Assembly (NCBI RefSeq): GCF_018691265.1
Contig: NW_024881313.1
Location: 18,345,518 to 18,409,517 of the forward strand
Direction: 5' to 3'
DNA: 64,000 bases
DNA from: Tyto alba
Lineage: Eukaryota; Chordata; Aves; Strigiformes; Tytonidae
Part shown: positions 12,101 to 23,000 of the stretch, piece after piece
Layout: each line of letters begins with the position of its first letter
Numbering within the stretch: the first letter of the stretch is position 1
Notes under the pieces: generated by a model
What the model saw: only the letters and a program-made list of their open reading frames with translations
Database searches by the model: none
What the model was told of the DNA's origin: nothing
Position numbers and translations under genes: made by a program

Positions 12101-13881
12101 TTGATGGAGGGAAGGGAATAACAGGTTTGCAGGAGATAAGTAAAGGGTTGGCATGCAATTGCCTGAGGGTGGCAGTGCTACTGGGAACATTTACACTGCT
12201 CCTGAGAGCACGGAGGGCTCAGGAGCATATCTGAAATGCTTGTACACCAACGCACACAGTATGAGAAACAAACAGCATGAACTGGAAGTGTTGCTCAGCT
12301 CCCAGAGCTACAGTACCACTGGTATTAGTAGGACCTGGTGGAATAAGTCCCATGATTAGAGTGATGGGATGAAGGGCTACAGGCTGTTCAGGAGGGATAG
12401 GCAGGGCAGGAGAGGCAGAGGTGTCGCACTATACGTAAGGTAAATGTTTGATTGCACAGCCCTTACAGTTAGTGATGAAGTGGTTGAAAGCCTCTGCATG
12501 ATGATTAGGGGGATGGAAAACAAAGGAGATGTTGCAGTGGGTGTCTCGTACTGATCACTGATAAGTTATTCTGTAGGGAATTAGCAGAAATTTCATGAAC
12601 GGTAGCCCTTGTCCTTATGGGAGATGTCAACTTCCCAGACATCAACTGGGAACATCATACTGCTGTGACAAGTAGGTCTTGGAAATTCTTTAAGTTTGTA
12701 GGGGATAAATTTTTGTCACAGGTGCTCAGCAATCTAACTAGGGAAGATGCCATCCTAGACTTACTGTTTGTGAATAGAGAAGGACTTGCAGGGGATGTGA
12801 TGGTAGGTGGCTGTCTTGGCCACTGTGATCGTGACATGGTTGAGTTTAACATTTTTAGTGTAATGGGAAAAAAAGGACAGCAGAGTTGCTGCCTTGGACT
12901 TGAGGAGAGCAAACTTTGAACTATTCATGGAGCTATTTACCAGAGTACCCTTGGAATTTGCATTTAAGGGCTTAGGAGTCCATGAATGCTGGTCAGTCTT
13001 TAAGAACATCCTTTTGGAAGTACAGGAGCCGTCAATTCCACTGTGTCGTAAGTTAAGCAGGGCAGAAGACCAGTGTGGCTGAACAGGGAACTCCTCATGG
13101 AGCTCAAGAGGAAAATGAAATTGTATGATCTCTGAAAGCGAGGTCAGGGTTCAGAGGAAGAATACAGAGCTGTGGCTTGCATATGCAGGGAGAACACATG
13201 AAAGGCCAAAGCTCAATTAGAGTTGAAACCGGCCAATATTGTTTCAGGTAACAAGAAGGGCTTTTTTAAGTATGTTAATAGCAAGAGGAGGTCTAAAGAA
13301 AACATTGGACCAATAGTTGTTGAAGATGGTCATCTGACTAATAGGGATGAAGAAAAAGCAGAGGCATTCAATGCTTTCTTGCCTCAGTCTAATAATACTG
13401 ATAGACCTTGGGCTGCCCAGTCCCCTAAGTCAGAGAACAGTTGACTTTCCATTTGTGGACACTGAAATTGTAAGCAACCAGCTGTATCAGCTGAATGCTC
13501 ACAAGTCCACAGGGCCTGATGGGATTCATCCGGGAGTTCTGAAGGAGCTAGTGGATGTTATGGCAAGACCCCTCTTGATCATCTACCAAAGGTCTTGGGA
13601 GTCTGGGGAGGTCCCTACTGACTGGAATGTCATTGCAATGTTATTGCAATCTACAAACAGGGCATGTGGGAAGACCCATGGAACTACAGCCCTGTTAGTC
13701 TGACCACAGTTCCTGTGAAAGTTGTAGAGAAGATTCTACTGAGTACTATTGAATGGCATTTAAAGAATAGTGCAATCACCAGGCACAGTCAACATGCGTT
13801 CACAAAGGGAAAGTCCTGTTTAACTAATTTGATATCCTTCTATGATTAGGTCACCCACCTAGTAGGTAAAGGGAAGGTAGT

Positions 13882-14954
13882 TGTCGTGGTTTAGGTTCAG
13901 CCAGCAACTAAACATCACATGTCTGCTTGCCCACTGCTCCCTGCTGGTGGGATGGGGAGGAGAAAATACAACAAAAGGCTCAGGGGTTGAGACAAGGACA
14001 GGGAGGGATCACTCATCAATTATGGTCACAGGCAAAACAGACTTGACTTGGGGAAAAATTCCATCAGTTTAATTTGTTACCAATCAAATCAGAGTAGGAT
14101 AATAAGAAATAAAAGCAAATCTTAAAAATATCTTCCTTCCATAGCTCCTTTCTTCCCAGGCTCAACTTTACTCCTGATTTCTCTACCTCTTCCCTCCCAG
14201 CGACTCAGGGGGACAGGGAATGGAAGTTGCAGTCACTTCATCACACATTGTCTCTGCCGCTCCTTCATCCTTGGGGCAGGGGTTTCCTCACGCTCTTCCC
14301 CTGCTCCAGTGTGGGGTCCATCCCATGGATAATAGTCCTCCATGAAATGCTCCAGCATGAGTTCTTTCCGCAGGGTGCAGCCCTTTCAGAAAACAGACTG
14401 CTCCAGCGTGGGCTTCCCACAGGGTCACAGCCTCCTTTGGGCATCCACCTGCTCCAGTGTGGGGTCATCCCCAAGCTGCAGGTGGATATCTGCTCCACCA
14501 TTAACCTCCCCAAGCTGCAGGTGGGTATCTGCTCCACCATTAACCCCCCTGGGCTGCAGGTGGATATCTGCTCCACCATTAACCTCCCCGGGCTGCAGGT
14601 GGGTATCTGCTCCACCATTAACCTCCCTGGGCTGCAGGGGCACAGCCTGCCTCACCATGGTCTACCCCACGGGCTGCAGGGGAATCTCTGCTCCAGTGCC
14701 TGGAGCACCTCCTCCCCTCCTTCTTCACTGACCTTGGTATCTGTGGAGTTGTTTCTCTCACATCTCACTCCACTTCAGGTTTCCCCCTTCTTAAATACAT
14801 CATCGCAGAAGCGCAGCCACAGTCACTAATTGGCTCAGCTTTGGCCAGAGGCGGGTCCGGCTTGGAGCCAGGGAAGCTTCTAGCAGCTTCTCACAGGAGC
14901 CACCTCTGTAGCCCCTGCCCTGTGACCAAAACCCCGCCACACAAACCCAGTACA
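13882..14954. mobile_element. ERV LTR (solo) inserted into the CR1, 1073 bp
   Basis: It starts TGTCGTGGTTTAGG and ends ACAAACCCAGTACA. The flanks are GTAGT (13877-13881) and GTGGT (14955-14959), a 5-bp target duplication with one mismatch. Removing it restores the CR1 reading frame across the junction. It shares ends and interior blocks with the LTR at 4322-5327 (for example the GGACAGGGAGGG block and the final segment with CTTCTCACAGG). It carries a 39-bp tandem array that the other copy lacks. Confidence 0.85.
14473..14640. repeat. 39-bp tandem array inside the LTR, four full copies plus a partial
   Basis: The unit begins (A/G)(A/G)GCTGCAGGTGG(A/G)TATC and runs through a CTGCTCCACCATTAACC block. 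Starts are at 14473, 14512, 14551 and 14590, with a diverged fifth start near 14629. Unit copies differ at only a few positions. A 39-bp period equals 13 codons, which explains the repetitive open frames seen on both strands. Confidence 0.9.
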
Positions 14955-16789
14955 GTGGTGGATGTAGTCTTTCTGGATTTTAGGAAGGCTTTTGATACTG
15001 TCCTTCATGGCATCCTTCTGGACAGGTTGTCCAACTGTGGGATGAGTGGGTTCATGGTGTGCTGGGTGAAGAACTGCCTGAAGGACAGAGCTCAAAGGGT
15101 TGTAGTGAATGGGGGCTACATCTGTCTGGCAACTGGTCACCTGGTCATCTTCCTCAGGGTTCAATTCTAGGTCCAATTCTGTTCAATATATTTATCAGCG
15201 ATCTGGATGCAGGATTTGAATGCACCACTAGCAAGTTTGCTGATGATACCAAACTGGGAAGTGCTGTTGATACTCCTGAGGGACAAGAGGCCTTGCAGAG
15301 GGATCCAGATAGGTTGGAACATTGAGCTATGATTAATGGGATGAAATTTAACATGTTGAAATGCCAGATTCTGCACCTAGGATGGCGTAATGGTGGGCAT
15401 AAGTGTAAAATGGGAGAAGAGTGGCTGGAGAGCAGCCCTGCAGCAGGGGATCTGGGGGTGCTGGTTGACAGCGGGCTCAGTAGGAGTCAGCAGTGTGCCC
15501 TGGCAGCCCAGAGGGCAAACCCCATCCCGGGGTGCTTCAAAGACGGCATAACCAGCCGGTCAGAAGAGGGGGGATTATCCCGCTGGATGCAGCGCTGGTG
15601 CAGCCTCACCTGGGGTACTGTGGGATGTTCTGGGCCCCACAGTTTAAGAAGGATGTGAAGGTCCTTGAATGAGTCCAGAGGTGGGCAACAAAGCTGGTGA
15701 AAGGGCTGGAAGGAACGTCCTATGAGGAGCGGTTAAGGACTTTTGGCTTGTCTAGTTTGGAGAAAAGGAGGCTGAGGGGCGACCTCACTGCTCTCTACAG
15801 CTTCCTGAGGAGGGGAGGTGGAGACGGAGGTGCTGAGCTCTTCTGCCTGGTATCCAGTGACAGAACGTGTGGGAATGGTTCAGAGCTGCACAAGGGGAGG
15901 TTTAGGCTGGACATTAGGGAGCATTTCTTTATCAAGACCTGGACTTGGTTAAAAACCCACTGGAACAGGCTTCCTAGAGAGGTGGTCGATGCCACAAGAC
16001 TATCAGTGTTTAAGAGGCATTTGGACAATAGTCTTAACAGCATGCTTTAACTTGGTCAGTCCTGAATTGGTCAGGCAGTTGGACTAGATGATTGTTATAG
16101 TCTAGTCTATTCTATTCTGAGTGGGCAAATCTGATTCTGTAAAGCCCACTTTTACCTTTGGCCTTGGAAAAGGCAAACATAATTTTTGTTGAGAGTAGCA
16201 TCTCCTGGAACCACTTCAATTGTGAAAATACTAATTTTTCATATGAAAACCAATAAATTTCTAGTCCTTTGATACCGAGAAAAAGTTTAGAAGGCAAACA
16301 AAACTAAGCAACATATACAATTTATAATTTCATTATTTTTAAGGAGATACCATGCTATTTGATTAATGCTATACTTTCAAGAACCTTAATTCTTAACCTA
16401 TTTTATTTTCAGCCTTAGTTAGGAAATAATTGTTTCCAGTCGTATTTTATTACTTCTAGGACATTAGTGGACCCAATGTTTATGACAGCTGGCTTTCATA
16501 ACATTAACATTTTACAGTTGGCACAATTTAAGATAGCAATAAATAATACATATTAGGTGCTTTATTATAAATTGTACCTTATAATCAAATACCTCTGATA
16601 GTAGATGCATTATTTGGAGAAACTTTATTGGGCATAACAGCACAGGTCAGGACTAGCCAATACAAGCTCCTTTAAATTGTGCACCTTCCAAACATAGGTG
16701 TGCCTCATCTTACTTCATAATAATATTACAACATAAAAGTACTGTGAAAGAAGCCTTAGCAACAGTTTCTACTTTTGCCATTTGGAAGT

Positions 16790-16905
16790 GGCAGCTGCAG
16801 GGCCTGGGACCAGCCCTCACTGCGGAGCCCGCGCCCTCCCACGGCAACCGCGGTGGTCCGAAGGGTTGATTCAGGGTTCCCTGGGGAAAGCAGTAACCAG
16901 AAGTG
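16790..16905. promoter_or_regulatory. GC-rich patch, possible OLAH promoter
   Basis: A short GC- and CpG-rich patch (CCCGCGCC, CAACCGCGGTGG) sits in AT-rich sequence about 3.2 kb upstream of the first OLAH coding exon. No TATA box or clear first-exon donor was identified, so the assignment is only by position and composition. Confidence 0.25.
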
Positions 16906-18931
16906 AGAACACTCCAGACCTTATTTGGGAAAGGAGTGGTGCTTACTGACTGGCTAGGTCAACAGGCAGGGTTGTTTTGTTTTTTTTTTTTAACACCACG
17001 GGCTTTTCAGTTTCTTAGAAGTGATGAAGAGAAATGTAGACGAATGAAGAATAACGTGAAAACCACAAAACAGTCCAGCTTATGTGTCTCAAGCATCAGA
17101 ACACAGTTTGACACTCAGGTTCCTTAGTTTTGGTCACTGCTTTTGAATATTTTGAATACTTTATTATTATTGTTACTGATCCTTTTGGTAGAGTAACACT
17201 AAAAAGAAAAAGAAAAAAACCCAACCTCCCAGTCTTCCTAGTACTACAAATGCAGTTACAAAATGCACTGGGTTTTTTTGGTTGCTGATAGCATCTGGTC
17301 ACCAGGAGCATAACATGGTAGCTAATACAAAAATCATATGTAACCACAGTGTGTTGTTCATGCACTGCTATGTCTTCCAGCTTGTAGAAATTACAACTGG
17401 TCTACTAACCAAATGCAGCATTTTATTAAAATCAGGTGATGGTCTTCCGCATTAACGTTTTCAGACCCCTACAAAACTGTCCAGCAGAGGTGTGAGTGCT
17501 GTACAGTTGAATATAGTTCTTACAAAAGGCTGCCTTTTCTTGGTTACTCTATGCAGGCTTTTTCTTCAGTGATGTTGGGGGCCTCCGTGTATTAAAACTG
17601 CTACAACTTCTGTACTGTCATGGGCATGTTGACCTCTGCTTTTTAAATCACTGGGATTGATGCAGTGTGACTTCCTTATATTGCTGCCAAACGTTCTGTG
17701 TCACACCTAACACATGATGTTTCTGTCTCCCTTTTGGGATGTTGCGTGCCTTAGTCCCTGCCTTTTTTCCAAGGTGTGGGCTCCTCCCCATAAGCCTAGA
17801 AAAGACTTAAAAGCAGGCAGCTGTGCCACCTGGGTGGCACATCCCTCCTTTCCTGCAAGGCTGGCTTTGCTCCTGTATCTGCTGATAGGTACAAATTCTG
17901 ATTCCTGCTTCGTGCTGTGTGGTGCTGAGAAGTGGATCCACCCCTGGGCTGTCATATCCTGGCACTGGTGGTCTTCCCAACTATTCAGGTATTTGTATCT
18001 GAAGTAAGCTGAATGGTGATGGAACAAGCCTGTATAAGTAGAGAGCGTGAAAGATTCTCAGGAACTGGTAACGTTATCTTTAAACAGTTTAAGGACTTTG
18101 ACTAAATGTGCTTCTTTATCATGCTTGAAATTTTTTTATCACCTTTGGAATCAGTTTGAGAAGAGACTTTTCTAATTTGACTGGCAAGTTAAAACACTGG
18201 CTTCAGAAATGTTAGAGTGTTTGTGTCTTTTTGTGGAAGAAGTGACTGTGTATATGGGACTAATGATAGTGAAGCTAAATTAATCTAACAGAGGAATTAT
18301 GTGTTTTGCAGCACTGGTTCCACTATCGTTCAGCTATTTTTTAAGTTCATGTTGGTGATTTTTGAGACACCTTTTTTTGGCTTGCTCTTCTTATAGTTTC
18401 TTTGAAGTGATTCTTGACAAGTGTTGACAAACTTTCCAGTTTAAACATATATGAAAATCAAGAAATTGCCACAGCAACATTTGGGTAATCTTCTTATGTC
18501 TTGCATCTTATGTCTTACATAGTTTTAAAATAGGTATGAATTCCTGCCTATTCTGCTCTGATTGCATTTCTCAAACTTTTTGTGCAGGTAAAAAAGTCTG
18601 AATGTAGTCATATAGGTGTATTTTATGATCAATCAGCCCTTGCATAAACTAAGCTATATTCAAAGCAAGAAATAATACCCATAATGACTTACAGCATTTT
18701 GGAAATGGAATTTTGCTGCTTGTTATCCCCCTAATTACTATTTTTTCAGTCTTTTTAACACAAACATTTGAGTTTATTCTCATGGTTGTAGAAAATACTT
18801 TTTTTTAATTTTGTATCACTACTACTTGTAATTAATATATCTTTACCAAGTATTTCTGTTGCACATGATATTCCCAGGTTCTTCTTACAGAAGACAGCCT
18901 GATATGTTATCAGTAGTAAGATATCACCTCA

Positions 18932-19537
18932 GTGTTTAAGTGCACAAATCTAATCAGCAAGAATGAAGAACAAGAAAATCAGGAAAGAAGAATAAAAATG
19001 GTTGAGAATTACTTTTTTCTTCAGAGAGTAAAGACAGTATCTGAAGCTAGAGACAATGCAGATAGCATCTTTGATGCTACTTATACTTCTCAACAAGGAA
19101 GGAATAGTCATAATCTTGCTTCAGCTGTTACTTCTGTCAGTCAGGAAACAAAAATACTAAAGCTGCTGTGATAAAGCTGAATGTGGCTCTGGCTGCTCCA
19201 CCATCTCAAAAAGAATATAACAAAATTCGAAAAAGTCCAGAGTTGTGCAACAATGATAATCATGAGTATGAAAGCACTGCCATAGGGGTACCTAAGCAAG
19301 CCGGGCCTTTTCATTCAGGAAAAATTGCTCACTGAGGGCAGAGGCAATATGATAGAAGATCTCGTAAATGCTCAGTGGCAAATGCAGAGAGATGCACCAT
19401 TCACTTTTATTTATCGTACTACCCTGTGGCCATCAAATGAAGTTGTAGGAGCTGTATTAAAAACAAGAAAGATCATTCTTTATGAAACAGATAGTAGAGC
19501 TGTGCAACTCATTGCAAGAGGATGTCGTAGATGTTAG
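18932..19537 (+). pseudogene. Decayed coding-like sequence, parent unknown
   Basis: Codon-like sequence runs for about 600 bp with at least one frame shift and in-frame stops. It begins as an open frame (18932-19171) with QERRIKMVENYFFLQRVK, continues in another frame through PPSQKEYNKIRKSPELCNN (about 19195-19255), and ends with an open frame at 19325-19537 (MIEDLVNAQWQMQRDAPFTF). It shows no resemblance to OLAH or CR1, and I do not recognise the parent. A retrocopy fragment or an old gene remnant are possibilities. Confidence 0.3.
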
Positions 19538-19544
19538 TTGTTCA

Positions 19545-19740
19545 TGGGAATTTAAGGAGAGGCTGGATAAATTCATGAAAGAGAAATTTATATGTGTTTC
19601 CTATATATAAAGAAACTGCATCCAGCTGTTCCCTAGATATCTATTTTACCACTGTAGTAGAAAGACTATTGAACTAGGTGGTCCTTATGTTTTCTAGGTC
19701 TTTAGGTGGACCTTACGTTTTTGTGTATGTTCTAAAAGCC
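19545..19740 (+). mobile_element. Possible old CR1/L3-like 3' remnant
   Basis: A block GGAGAGGCTGGATAAATTCA followed later by TTGAACTAGGTGGTCCTTAT resembles the C-terminus and 3' UTR of an old CR1-like LINE. It is strongly diverged, so boundaries are approximate. Confidence 0.4.
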
Positions 19741-20071
19741 TGTTTTTAAATGGTCATCCTGAAATCCCATATAAGTTTATTTTGCTGCTTGTTATGTTCG
19801 TGATCAGTGACTAAAATAGGAGAAAATATTAATCAAGGGTGTTGCCCAATGCTATTCCATCACCATTTATAAAAGCAGAACTCTTTTCCACTGTTGCATG
19901 ATTATCTCACATCTAACAGGTTGTTGTTATAGTGCAAGCAGTTCTGATGACAGAAAATATTGCAGCCGGTTGTTTCAAATTAGACTTAATTCACTCTAAT
20001 TTTCCTATGCCTGAAGAGTCTTGTTCTAGAATGATGTGTTGTTTTCTTGATTTTTTTTTTTTTTTTTAGGA

Positions 20072-23000
20072 ATGGAGAAGCTGGTTGCTTGTCCATATAA
20101 AAGGCCAAATGCTCTCTGTAGGCTGATTTGCTTTCCATGGGCTGGTGGTGGAACTTCTCAGCTTGCTCAATGGGGAAAACTCTTTAGCAGCTCGATTGAA
20201 GGTTAGTCATTTGTGTAGTTAAAACAGAAGTTAATCAAGTCTGAAATACACGGTAGCCAGATTTTTTTAATGGAATATAATGTTCTGGAGAGCACTGTGA
20301 TCTTTTTCCAATGGGTCTTATCCAGAAAGGAATTCCATTAAGAATTAGCATTTCCATTAGGATGCTGAGTTTACCAAGTTTCTGTACCACCTTGGATCAA
20401 ATTATATTTGACTAGGTTAAAAAGTTATATCCTCAGAGCTAAATTTCACAAGACTTACAGTATGCTTGACTGCTTCAGAAACTACTGGTATGATTCAGAA
20501 ACAGCAATACACTGGCATATTGTTCATATGTTAAACAAAGCCATCAGTAAGGTTAGCAGTGAAGATACAAGAACTATTTTTAATGCTGAGAAAGTGCAAT
20601 TTCTGATATCTATAGTGTTTGCGTGGTTTTGCAGTCCTTGTATCAAAACTGAAGTTTAAACTATGGATTTATAACATTTAGTTACAGTGTGAAGTAATTC
20701 TCATTGTTATCAGGGTATATTGGCACAGCACTAAAAAGATCCATTGCTGAACTATTTGAAGAGGAATGAAGGCCATTTTCCAGACCTTCCACAAAGAAAA
20801 AAAAAATATTTTGGCATTTATAGAGAGCATTGCCACTGTAATTGTACCAGTCCTCTAAATGCTTGTATGTTTTCTGTAAACAGTTGCACAAGTCACATCA
20901 AATTTTCCTTGAAATTAAAAAAAAAAAAGAAAAAAAGAAAAAATAAATTTTGTCCACTCAAACTACTTCCAACAAAGTTACTAAGGAGATGGCTTAGGAG
21001 CAACTGCAGACACATGAATGAAATCAGGGTGCAGCATGCTCCTTCAGAGATGGTTTGTGAAGAAAGGAAGTATAAAAGATGCAAACATTCCTGTACTGCT
21101 ATCTATGGTATTAAGTAGTAGTTTATTCTATATCCCCTAAAATACTTTGCATCTGACTCATTATTTCCATATGAGTTTGGCAATATGTGTGATGTCAAAG
21201 AGATTTTAGAAAATCAACATTTTTTTCTGATCTGTTCATTCCTTACTTTCTCTAAATAGTGGGAGGAAAATCCTCAGTTTTTAAAGAAATATGATAAAAG
21301 CGTGTGATATGTCCTTCCACGTAAATTGCCATCTATTTATACTATAATTCCACATTTTACTACATGCAGTGCTGAAGAGCCTGCAAAGAAAAAAGGGACT
21401 GTATGATTCTAATATAGTTTAACTTTCTAATGCTGCCTTTGATATATTTTACACAAACCTCAAAATTGCTATTATTGAAATTAATGAATTTGTGGTAGTT
21501 ATTAATACTAATAGTAATAAAGTTGCTTTGAAACCTCAGCTGAGATCAGGACCTTGTAGATTTCTGGCCCAAGGCATTTATCAATCAGCTAATTGGAGAG
21601 GCAACATTTGTGAGTAAAGGAAGGGAGGGAAGCCTAATCTCGCACAGGATTAAAAGACAGTAGTAGCAATAGCAAACATACTGTACCAACTGTAAGAAGG
21701 TTTAATTTAAATAATCTATATATTCTGCAGAATAGATTAAAAAAAAAAATTTACTGTTTCTATTTGAAATAACTATAATTCTTTTCCTTCCCTTCCTCCA
21801 CCTCTTCTGCAGTGTCCTCTTTAAGGCTTCCTGGAAGAGAATGTCGTTTTAAGGAGCCTTTTGCAAAAGACATGGCAACCGTAGTTAATGAAATTACAAG
21901 TGTTTTGTTAAAAGAATTGCAAGAAAAACCATTTGCATTTTTTGGCCACAGGTAAAAATATATACATTTTTAGATACCCTGATGAAGGAACTTTATCTTT
22001 GAACTCTGGAAGTAGTTACTTGCCTTTATTTGTAGAAACATTAGGAAAATACACTTCTACAAGGTCTTTTGTCAAGTCATTTGAAAACGTGGTTGATCTC
22101 AAAGACTCTGGTTATTTATTTATTACTTCAGGCACAATATCTTATAAAAATGGCAGTGTTGTCTTTTTTTTTTTTTTTTTTCACTGATAAATTATAGTTT
22201 TGTTTACTGTTAATGTTTGTGTCAGTGTTTGATCTATATGAGTGCAGGGTGAACCATTCATAGAACACCTAGATTTTGAAGATCACTTAGGCCCAAGTAT
22301 TCACAATAACTGTCCTTACTGCAGATTAAGGAGACTACTAAAAGAAAGATTTTTTAAAAGTCTGATTTGTAAAACTAGACTGTGTAGTAATACGCTTCAC
22401 GTCAATTTGCCAATATCACTGTAATTTACATGTCATATATGGTTTTAGTAAGTGTTCAAGATTGCCAATTAGCACTGAAATTCAAATAAGGTTTAAATTT
22501 TCCACTTTTTACATGTTTTTGCTTACTTTGCTTTAATTTCCCTTTTCACTGCAGTTTTGGATCTTATATTAGTTTTGCAGTTGCGCTACACTTGAAAGAA
22601 AAGTATGGACTAGAGCCGATCCATCTTTTTGTATCAGGGGCACATGCCCCAAATGTAAGTTACAGAATCATTAATGGTATGAAACAAAACAGTGTATTAG
22701 CTACCAAGAGTTAAACTGACATTTTACAGTATGGTATGCAGAGTGGCTTTAATATAAACCAAGCATTGCTTCTAAATATATGCAGAGAAATGTTCTGTTT
22801 TCTTAGAGGAAATGAATTCTGAGGCAGACAGAGAATTTCACGTTACAGAACATTCACTGCTGCTAACCTTAGCCATGGGAGAATAGTGTCCTTAAGCTAA
22901 TGCTACCTTACTTGAACACTGTATTATTTACTATGGCCTTTGGCTTAATGCTGGAAAGTAATCAAAACAAAATATAAAATGCCACTCCCTACTCTGTAAC

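Larger units (their letters stand above)
12230..16050 (+). pseudogene. CR1 ORF2 remnant (endonuclease and reverse transcriptase), split by an LTR insertion
   Basis: Pieces of ORF2 appear in changing frames: endonuclease at 12230-12900 (including a GDVNFPDINWE block near 12620), linker at 12900-13440, reverse transcriptase at 13440-13850 and again at 14955-15660 after the LTR, and the C-terminal tail to 16050. The break falls inside the reverse transcriptase, between a VTHLVGKGK block and a [14 protein letters not shown] block. The catalytic FADD motif is intact near 15235. Many stops separate the pieces. Confidence 0.8.
11150..16118 (+). mobile_element. Nearly full-length CR1 LINE, interrupted by an LTR
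   Basis: This plus-oriented non-LTR retrotransposon is about 3.9 kb once the LTR at 13882-14954 is discounted. ORF1 remains lie at 11200-12100: a helical start (SIRESEREVDLW), a QNRY block, and an esterase-like (SGNH-type) part with GDS and HTGPND motifs, broken by a frameshift near 11640-11700. ORF2 starts near 12230 with an endonuclease opening (LYTNAHSMRNKQHELE). The reverse transcriptase follows from about 13480 (STGPDGIHPGVLKEL), and the catalytic block SKFADDTKL is still present near 15235. The element ends near 16118 in short repeats of the TCTATTCTATTCTG type. Stops and frameshifts show that it is inactive. The 5' boundary is approximate. Confidence 0.88.
16119..20069. other. Upstream region of OLAH, 5' exon not identified
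   Basis: AT-rich sequence with one GC-rich patch at about 16790-16900 that could be a promoter or noncoding exon. The OLAH coding exon at 20070 has a good acceptor, so a 5' noncoding exon must exist, but no donor can be assigned with confidence. A coding-like stretch at 18932-19540 is listed separately. Overlapping frames on both strands near 17710-18030 look like chance. Confidence 0.5.

Noticed and set aside
14227..14829. 200-codon frame with 13-residue repeats
   Set aside because: It lies wholly inside the LTR and is explained by the 39-bp array.
17707..18027. Overlapping frames of 97 and 106 codons on both strands
   Set aside because: No domain, no splice context, and mirrored on the opposite strand, as expected by chance.
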